DNA of 14,336 nt from Pseudobutyrivibrio sp. (lineage in GTDB: Bacteria > Bacillota > Clostridia > Lachnospirales > Lachnospiraceae), in contig JAFYYE010000184.1 of the NCBI GenBank assembly GCA_017557715.1, positions 1-14,336 of the forward strand, given 5' to 3'. Positions 8,418 through 13,114 of the stretch are shown here, piece by piece. A program made the position numbers and the translations under genes. The notes beneath the pieces were generated by a model. The model was not told the DNA's origin. It made no database searches and saw only the letters and a program-made list of their open reading frames with translations. Numbering within the stretch: position 1 is the stretch's first letter; each line of letters begins with the position of its first letter.

Positions 8418-9194
8418 ATGAACGCGGATTTAACAAAAGAAAATAAGGCCTATTGGCTCAAGAGAGCTGCAGGCTATTCGGAAGTTAATAAAGAAGAATT
8501 ATTAGGCGTCCAAAGAAATAATTGGACGTCTTTTTTGACTGAGGAGATAGGGGCAGCATTTCCTGACAGGGCGCCTTCAGATATTCGAATCATCGATATA
8601 GGCGCAGGGCCTGGTTTCATTTCTATTATTTTGGCAGAGGCTGGATATCAGGTTACGGCATTTGATTTTGCTGAGACAATGCTTGAAGAGGCAAAGGAGA
8701 ATGCTGGTGAATTAGCTAAGGAGATTCAGTTTGTGCAGGGTGATGCTATGGCATTGCCATTTGATGAGGATTCATTTGATGTGGTGATTTCCAGAAATCT
8801 CACCTGGAATCTTCCATCTCCAGATAAGGCATATCAGGAGTGGATTAGAGCTTTGAAGCCCCAGGGATTAATGCTTGTATTTGATGCCAATTGGTACAGA
8901 TATCTTGTTGATGAAGATAAAAAGGCCGCTTACGATGCTGACAGACAGCATGTAGCTGAAGAAGGCTATGGTGATTACAACATTGGAGATAATTTCGACA
9001 AAATGGAAGTAATCGCAGGGGCCATGCCTCTCACTGATAAGCTGCGTCCGCAGTGGGATTTGGAGTTTCTTACTGGGCTGGATGCCGGACAGATTTCTAT
9101 AAAAGAGAACGTAGGGCAATACTTATATTCTCAAAAGGAATTAGTTAATTATAAATCAACACCATTATTCATGGTGAAAGTAATAAAAGGGTAA
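8418..9194 (+). CDS. Class I SAM-dependent methyltransferase, first of two paralogues
   Basis: A 258-residue Rossmann-fold methyltransferase. Motif I is IIDIGAGPGF at about residues 58-67, the acidic residue after strand 2 is in VTAFDFAE, and a third motif is QGDAMALPFDEDSFDVVISRN. The stretch SRNLTWNLPSPDKAYQEW is nearly shared with the next gene. The N terminus TKENKAYWLKRAAGYSEVNK aligns with the start of the second paralogue, supporting ATG 8418. The substrate cannot be read from sequence. It follows the second ATPase by 43 bases and probably belongs to the transporter operon, so a role in processing the imported compound or making a metal ligand is possible but unproven. UbiE-like or other small-molecule methylation is an alternative. 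Confidence 0.85.
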   Translation: MNADLTKENKAYWLKRAAGYSEVNKEELLGVQRNNWTSFLTEEIGAAFPDRAPSDIRIIDIGAGPGFISIILAEAGYQVTAFDFAETMLEEAKENAGELAKEIQFVQGDAMALPFDEDSFDVVISRNLTWNLPSPDKAYQEWIRALKPQGLMLVFDANWYRYLVDEDKKAAYDADRQHVAEEGYGDYNIGDNFDKMEVIAGAMPLTDKLRPQWDLEFLTGLDAGQISIKENVGQYLYSQKELVNYKSTPLFMVKVIKG

Positions 9195-9243
9195 AGTATA
9201 AATAAATTCTCCAGTTATTGGAGTTAGTTAGGAATAATTAATA

Positions 9244-10008
9244 ATGGGTGAATTACATCATATTGCTTTCGAGGATGAAGCGAGCAATATCAAAGAAAAA
9301 GTAGAAAACTATTGGACAAAGCGTGCAGATAGCTTTTTTGATCTTCGCCATGATGAAATAGAAAGCAATAAGGCTGAACGTTGGATTAATGAAATTGAAA
9401 AGCTTTTGCCAGATGGCAAGGAGCTTAAAATATTGGATGTGGGCTGCGGCGCAGGTTTCTTCGAGGTTCTTCTTGGAAGACGTGGACACAGAGTCACTGG
9501 TATAGACCTTACAGAGGAGATGATTTCAAGAGCCACAGAGATGATAAAGCTTTACGGCATTGATGCGGATAAGGTAAAGGTTATGACTGGCGATGCTGAG
9601 GCACTTGCTTTTGAAGATGAAAGCTTTGATGTAGTTATCAGCCGCAATCTTACATGGACTTTGCCACATCCAATCGAAGCATATAAAGAGTGGAACCGTG
9701 TATTGAAAAAGGGCGGAGTGCTCATTAATTTTGATGCAGAGTATGCTAAGGGCGCACACAATCTTAAGAGCCCAGAAAATAAAGCTCATAGCAATATCAG
9801 CGATGAATTAAAGGATGAGTGTCACGATATTTATCACATGCTCACTATCAGTACATTAGATAGACCACAGTGGGATAAGGAGATATTGTTACAAATCGGT
9901 TACGAAAATGTTACTTACGATAACGTTTTCGGGCGCCTCATATATAAAGAAATCGATGAATTTTACACACCAGATTTGATGTTTTGTCTAACTGGTTGCA
10001 AAGCTTAA
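9244..10008 (+). CDS. Class I SAM-dependent methyltransferase, second of two paralogues
   Basis: A 254-residue methyltransferase clearly related to its upstream neighbour. Motif I is ILDVGCGAGFFEVLLG, the strand 2 acid is in VTGIDLTEEM, and then come TGDAEALAFEDESFDVVISRN and NLTWTLPHPIEAYKEWNRVL. Shared N-terminal YW.KRA and the central RNLTW motif argue for an ancient duplication rather than a recent one, since most other positions differ. AGGA at 9230-9233 lies 10 bases before ATG; a small 5-base-pair hairpin at 9209-9223 sits in the 49-base gap. It is the last gene of the importer operon. Two divergent copies suggest either two methylation steps or a heterodimer; substrate unknown. Confidence 0.85.
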   Translation: MGELHHIAFEDEASNIKEKVENYWTKRADSFFDLRHDEIESNKAERWINEIEKLLPDGKELKILDVGCGAGFFEVLLGRRGHRVTGIDLTEEMISRATEMIKLYGIDADKVKVMTGDAEALAFEDESFDVVISRNLTWTLPHPIEAYKEWNRVLKKGGVLINFDAEYAKGAHNLKSPENKAHSNISDELKDECHDIYHMLTISTLDRPQWDKEILLQIGYENVTYDNVFGRLIYKEIDEFYTPDLMFCLTGCKA

Positions 10009-10030
10009 TATTGCTGTTTTTTATACGTTT

Positions 10031-10047
10031 ATACACACCCTGTGTAT
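10031..10047. repeat. Small perfect hairpin after the methyltransferase operon
   Basis: atacaca and tgtgtat pair perfectly around CCC, 23 bases after the second methyltransferase stop. There is no T-tract on either strand, so it is not a standard terminator. It may stabilise the operon's 3' end. Confidence 0.4.
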
Positions 10048-10116
10048 TAGGCTAGATACGTCTAACTTAAAATACAAGAAAAATACAATTTTGTGAAAAA
10101 ATTATGAAAAAAATAC

Positions 10117-10145
10117 TTGCGGAAACGTTGTAGGCATGTTATAGT
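10117..10145 (+). promoter_or_regulatory. Extended -10 promoter of the predicted small RNA
   Basis: TTGCGG (10117-10122) and TATAGT (10140-10145) are 17 bases apart, with TG at 10137-10138 making an extended -10 (TGtTATAGT). The -35 is poor but the extended -10 compensates. The predicted start near 10152 falls immediately before the first hairpin of the RNA. Confidence 0.55.
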
Positions 10146-10151
10146 ACTTAA

Positions 10152-10258
10152 CGTACTAGCGAAAAGCTAATACCAAATTTTTCATAACTCAGCGACCAAG
10201 GGCAACTTTGGTCGCACTCCCCGAAAGTAACAGCCAGCGTTTAACCGCTGGCTTTTTT
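10152..10258 (+). ncRNA. Predicted stand-alone structured small RNA, about 107 nt
   Basis: No coding frame fits this stretch, but it has a promoter at its 5' end and an intrinsic terminator at its 3' end. Hairpin 1 (10153-10173) is TAGC-GAAAA-GCTA extended by GTA/TAC. Hairpin 2 (10192-10215) has an 8-base-pair stem gcgaccaa/ttggtcgc with loop GGGCAACT. The loop GGG (10200-10202) could pair with CCCC at 10219-10222 to give an H-type pseudoknot. The terminator stem follows. I do not recognise it as a known riboswitch, 6S, SRP or tmRNA. Because it ends about 240 bases before hypB, which has its own promoter, it looks like a trans-acting or housekeeping small RNA rather than a hypB leader. Confidence 0.55.
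10232..10258 (+). terminator. Intrinsic terminator of the small RNA
   Basis: agccagcg (10232-10239) pairs with cgctggct (10246-10253) over 8 bases around a TTTAAC loop, and a run of six T ends at 10258. Confidence 0.9.
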
Positions 10259-10307
10259 AATACATTCGTATAAACGTATTTTAATTTCAGGCAGTTTTCA
10301 TAAACTA

Positions 10308-10393
10308 GCATGTAACTAACAAAGTTTTACTATTACTAAAGCGAAACATGTTACGTTGAGCGTAGTAATAGTAAATTTGTTAGTGTAACATGC
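10308..10393. repeat. Long imperfect inverted repeat upstream of hypB
   Basis: Arms at 10308-10336 and 10365-10393 match over 26 bases with two 2-base gaps and one mismatch: GCATGT, then ACTAACAAA, then TTTACTATTAC, each in matching order on the complement. The 28-base centre contains CATGTTAC, the complement of the GTAACATG found in the adjacent repeats. It lies after the small-RNA terminator and before the hypB promoter, so it is probably a DNA-level element (operator or cruciform) rather than an RNA structure. Confidence 0.7.
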
Positions 10394-10456
10394 GGCATTT
10401 TGAGAAGGCTTGATAGTGTAACATGCGGCATTTTGAGAAGGCTTGAGAGTGTAACA
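10381..10456 (+). repeat. Two perfect tandem 33-base repeats plus a partial third copy
   Basis: 10381-10413 and 10414-10446 are identical 33-base units, and a partial third copy (GAGTGTAACA, 10447-10456) follows. GTGTAACA therefore begins at 10383, 10416 and 10449, exactly 33 bases apart, about three helical turns. The third copy lies in the spacer between the -35 and -10 of hypB, and the end of the second unit supplies part of the -35. This suggests an operator array. It is not a CRISPR, because there are no spacers. Confidence 0.85.
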
Positions 10457-10471
10457 GGCGTAGGATATAAT
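10443..10471 (+). promoter_or_regulatory. hypB promoter
   Basis: TTGAGA (10443-10448) and TATAAT (10466-10471) are 17 bases apart, a near-consensus sigma-A promoter. Transcription would start near 10478, giving a leader of under 20 bases. The GTGTAACA motif occupies the spacer, so a bound protein would directly affect RNA polymerase. Confidence 0.75.
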
Positions 10472-10495
10472 GTAGTATAGATAAGGAGTATAGAT

Positions 10496-11167
10496 ATGGG
10501 TGAAGTTAAAGTAATTGAAATAGGCGAAAGCGTTTTTGCGGAGAACGACGCTGCGGCAGCCGCTATCCGTGCGCAAATGAAAGACCAGGGCACATTCTTC
10601 ATTAATGTAATGTCTGGCCCAGGTTCAGGAAAGACTACTACACTTTCTTCTATAATTAATAGGATGAAAGATAAGTATAAGATTGGCGAGATGGATGTAG
10701 ATATCGAGACAAGCATTGATGCTCAGCGTGTAGCAGATGCCACAGGTGTTCAGTCTATCCAGATTCATAATATGGGTCTTTGCCATATTGATGCGGACAT
10801 GACCAGCCGTGCTCTTATGGAGTATGACACAAAGGATTTTGATTTACTTATATTAGAAAATATTGGTAATCTCGTTTGTCCTGCCGAGTTCGATGTAGGA
10901 GCAAATAAAAATGTCATGTTGCTTTCTGTTCCAGAGGGAGATGACAAACCACTTAAGTATCCTTTGATGTTTGAAATCAGTGATGTAGTTCTTATTAATA
11001 AGATAGATACACTTGATTATTTTGATTTTAGTAAAGAAAAGGTTACTGAAAGAATTCTTAAGCTCAATCCTAATGCAAAGATTTTCTTTGTTAGTGGAAA
11101 GACTGGCGAAGGCTTAGATGATGTTATTGCATGGCTTGAGGATGAGATTGCCAAGGCTAAAGCATAA
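10496..11167 (+). CDS. hypB: HypB, hydrogenase nickel-incorporation GTPase
   Basis: HypB delivers nickel to the hydrogenase large subunit (and sometimes urease) with HypA, using GTP hydrolysis in the cytoplasm. The 223-residue protein has a P-loop GPGSGKTT at 41-48, the switch-region T72 and D75, the paired metal ligands C96-H97 in LCHIDA, NIGNLVCPAEFD at 124-132 with the third metal ligand C128, SVPEGDDKPLKYPLMF, the guanine motif NKID and SGKTGEG. These Cys/His match the GTPase-domain metal site known from E. coli HypB. The N-terminal CXXCGC nickel motif and His-rich store are absent. The usual EGD before the switch Thr is changed to MDVD. AAGGAG (about 10482-10487) precedes ATG. No other hyp or hydrogenase genes are in the window. 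Confidence 0.95.
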   Translation: MGEVKVIEIGESVFAENDAAAAAIRAQMKDQGTFFINVMSGPGSGKTTTLSSIINRMKDKYKIGEMDVDIETSIDAQRVADATGVQSIQIHNMGLCHIDADMTSRALMEYDTKDFDLLILENIGNLVCPAEFDVGANKNVMLLSVPEGDDKPLKYPLMFEISDVVLINKIDTLDYFDFSKEKVTERILKLNPNAKIFFVSGKTGEGLDDVIAWLEDEIAKAKA

Positions 11168-11192
11168 AATAAATTTAATATAACGATTATTG

Positions 11193-11228
11193 GGCTCAGG
11201 GATAATTATCCTTGGGCCTTATTTTTTC
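11193..11228 (+). terminator. Rho-independent terminator of hypB
   Basis: ggctcagggat (11193-11203) pairs with atccttgggcc (11208-11218), including two or three G-T pairs, around a 4-base AT loop. TTATTTTTT follows. It lies 25 bases after the hypB stop. Confidence 0.88.
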
Positions 11229-11356
11229 TCCTAACCATAAAATCTGAGGCAAATACATTATTTTTTTTATCGATTCACAAACATTTCACAGCAAATTGAA
11301 AAAAGGGGCTATGCAAATGTGAAACTTTTGTGTTATATTTTGACTCGCAATTAATT

Positions 11357-11385
11357 TTCACATATTTTTTATAATTTTATATTAT
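11357..11385 (+). promoter_or_regulatory. Promoter of the first secreted TIM-barrel-like gene
   Basis: TTCACA (11357-11362) and TATTAT (11380-11385) are separated by 17 bases; each differs from consensus at one position. Transcription would start near 11392. An alternative TATAAT at 11370-11375 lacks a matching -35. The surrounding DNA is very AT-rich, so the exact site is uncertain. Confidence 0.5.
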
Positions 11386-11396
11386 AGTGTTTACAC

Positions 11397-11412
11397 TCCC
11401 CATCTATGGGGA
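11397..11412 (+). promoter_or_regulatory. Stem-loop at the predicted mRNA 5' end
   Basis: TCCCCAT and ATGGGGA pair perfectly with two bases between, giving a tight GC-rich hairpin a few bases after the predicted transcription start and 38 bases before the start codon. Such 5' hairpins commonly protect mRNA from decay. It contains an ATG (11406), which I do not consider the real start. Confidence 0.5.
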
Positions 11413-11450
11413 TGCTTTTTACACGTATGGTGAAAGGAGTATTGATATTT

Positions 11451-13004
11451 ATGAAATTAGTTAGAAGAATTGCTGGTATGACTCTCGCACTCGCACTTGT
11501 AGTTATTTCAGTCGTAGGTTCTACAAGTATTAAAGCAGAGGCAAAGGCTGCTAAGACAGCAAAGGCTACAACAACAGCTGCAGCAGCACCAAGTGTTGTA
11601 GTTGCAAGCGCATTAATTCAGGGTGGAAACGTTGTTGTTACTTCCCAGGGAACAGTAGCATCTGATGATGGAATGTATCATCTTGTTGCATCAGAGGTTT
11701 ATGAGGTAGCTCCACAGGGTGCTGACGTGGCACAGGTTGCTATTTCAGGTGCAGATACATTTACAATTCCACTTGCTAAGGGTACTGGAAATTCTATGTT
11801 ATATAAGAAGTTTACAGTATGCGTTATGTCAGGCGGAGCTCTTAAGCCAGTTTCAAATAGCATGTATATAACAAATCCAGAGGCTTGCGCTACATTAAAG
11901 CCAGCTCGTATGGATAATGGAAAGAAGGGTGTTCTTCCTGAACTTCTCAAGTCTGTTGCAGATCTTAATCAGCCAGCAACACTTGGCGCAAAGCAGGTAA
12001 ACCTTAACATTCCTCTTTCAAAGCTTGGAAACTTAGCTGGATATGATTATTCAGTTATGAAATACAATAAGCTTGGTATGCAGGTTAACGTTATTATTTT
12101 AGGTGATGTTAATGCTCCTTTAAATTACTTAAATCCATATTCTTATGATGGAATTGGTGCTCATAATTACTATGGTTTAAATGCAAGCAATGCTGATGGT
12201 GCGAAGGCACTTCAGGATGCAGCAGCTTTTTTAGCAAAGCATTATGCAGGTACAGGTCATGGTCAGGTAGATAACTTCATCATTGGTAATGAGGTTAACG
12301 CTTGGTGGTTATGGAACTATATGAACTGTGGTTCAAACGATGCATTCATGCAGGAATATGCTAAGGCATTCCGTATTATGTACAACGGTATCAAGTCTGA
12401 GAATGCAAATGCAAATGTTTACACATGTATCGATCATCAGTGGGCTAGAGCAGAGGCTTCTTACTATATTTCAGGTAAGGAATTCCTTACAAAGCTTAAC
12501 TCAATTATCAAGGGCGAAGGAAACGTTGACTGGAGAGTAGCAATCCATCCATACAATGCTCCACTTTATGCTCCTAGAGCTTGGGAGTTATCAAAGAATG
12601 TTGCTCACAATCAGAATACACCATACGTTACAGTAGCAAATGTTGATGTATTAACAGATTTCTTAGCTACACCTGATATGCTTTCATCAACAGGTGCAGT
12701 TAGAACAGTAAAGATGTCAGAGGTTGGATACGTAAGTCATGAGGGCGAGCAGCTTCAGGCAGCATCACTTGTATATGCATACCTTGTAGCTGAGAACAAC
12801 CAGTATATTGATGGTTTGGTTGTAACTCGTGAGGTAGATCATCCAGAAGAGTTAGCACAGGGACTTTCTTATGGTATGTGCAACATGGATGGTTCACACA
12901 AGATGGGATTCAGCTTCTATCAGAATGCAGGTAGCCCAGATATCATCGCTCAGGCTAGTGCAGCAGCAGGTGTGGATCTTACAACACTTATCACACCTAG
13001 ATAA
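11451..13004 (+). CDS. Secreted glycoside-hydrolase-like protein (DUF5722-like), first tandem copy
   Basis: About 517 residues with a typical signal peptide (MKLVRRIAGMTLALALVVISVVG..., likely cut near AEA), an Ala/Lys/Thr-rich spacer, a small beta-rich domain (about 45-150) and a C-terminal domain resembling a TIM barrel. NFIIGNEVN places Asn-Glu at 280-281, as at strand 4 of clan GH-A hydrolases. HPYNAPLY and KMSEVGY (E424) fit later strands, E424 being a candidate nucleophile. From memory this is the DUF5722 kind of Lachnospiraceae protein; I could not check. Activity and substrate are unknown. I prefer ATG 11451 to the in-frame ATG at 11406: AAAGGAG (11433-11439) is 11 bases upstream and the signal peptide then begins properly. 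High expression is suggested by the strong ribosome site and 5' hairpin. Confidence 0.85.
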   Translation: MKLVRRIAGMTLALALVVISVVGSTSIKAEAKAAKTAKATTTAAAAPSVVVASALIQGGNVVVTSQGTVASDDGMYHLVASEVYEVAPQGADVAQVAISGADTFTIPLAKGTGNSMLYKKFTVCVMSGGALKPVSNSMYITNPEACATLKPARMDNGKKGVLPELLKSVADLNQPATLGAKQVNLNIPLSKLGNLAGYDYSVMKYNKLGMQVNVIILGDVNAPLNYLNPYSYDGIGAHNYYGLNASNADGAKALQDAAAFLAKHYAGTGHGQVDNFIIGNEVNAWWLWNYMNCGSNDAFMQEYAKAFRIMYNGIKSENANANVYTCIDHQWARAEASYYISGKEFLTKLNSIIKGEGNVDWRVAIHPYNAPLYAPRAWELSKNVAHNQNTPYVTVANVDVLTDFLATPDMLSSTGAVRTVKMSEVGYVSHEGEQLQAASLVYAYLVAENNQYIDGLVVTREVDHPEELAQGLSYGMCNMDGSHKMGFSFYQNAGSPDIIAQASAAAGVDLTTLITPR

Positions 13005-13035
13005 TAGAATAGTAAAAATATTACATCAATCAATA

Positions 13036-13072
13036 AAATCTACTCATGGATACTACGTCCATGAGTAGATTT
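13036..13072. terminator. Perfect 15-base-pair stem-loop between the tandem paralogues
   Basis: aaatctactcatgga (13036-13050) pairs perfectly with 13058-13072 around TACTACG. The + strand side is followed by ATGATATAG, not a T-run, so termination may be partial. The complementary strand reads into TTTTATTG. It could be a leaky terminator or an mRNA-stabilising stem that lowers expression of the second gene. Confidence 0.6.
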
Positions 13073-13114
13073 ATGATATAGAAGTTTTACAAGAATTAGG
13101 AAGGATTATTATTT

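Larger units (their letters stand above)
10023..10279. repeat. 12-base inverted repeats flanking the small-RNA locus
   Basis: atacgtttatac at 10023-10034 recurs as its exact complement gtataaacgtat at 10268-10279, enclosing 233 bases that include the predicted small RNA. The right copy also reads as CGTAT-AAA-CGTAT. The ends could be binding sites for one regulator or terminal repeats of a tiny non-autonomous element. No convincing target-site duplication is visible beyond T-rich flanks. Confidence 0.55.

Noticed and set aside
10031..10047. Terminator of the importer operon
   Set aside because: The hairpin is perfect but short and has no T-tract on either strand.
10192..10258. Cyclic-di-GMP (GEMM) riboswitch suggested by GGGCAA
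   Set aside because: Only that short string matches; the rest of the conserved GEMM core and its second helix are absent, and the element terminates far upstream of hypB.
10023..10279. A definite MITE or other insertion element
   Set aside because: The inverted ends are short and no target-site duplication beyond T-rich flanks or transposase remnant is visible, so it is kept only as a possibility.
10381..10456. Tandem repeats as a CRISPR array
   Set aside because: The two 33-base units abut with no spacers and only a fragment of a third follows; no cas genes are present.
10351..10716. Minus-strand open frame of about 121 residues opposite hypB
   Set aside because: It is antisense to a certain hypB gene and its apparent peptide repeat is only the translated 33-base DNA repeat.
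11406..11450. ATG 11406 as the start of the first secreted TIM-barrel-like protein
   Set aside because: It lies inside a stem-loop, has no ribosome site and would add 15 residues before a normal signal peptide that has its own good ribosome site.
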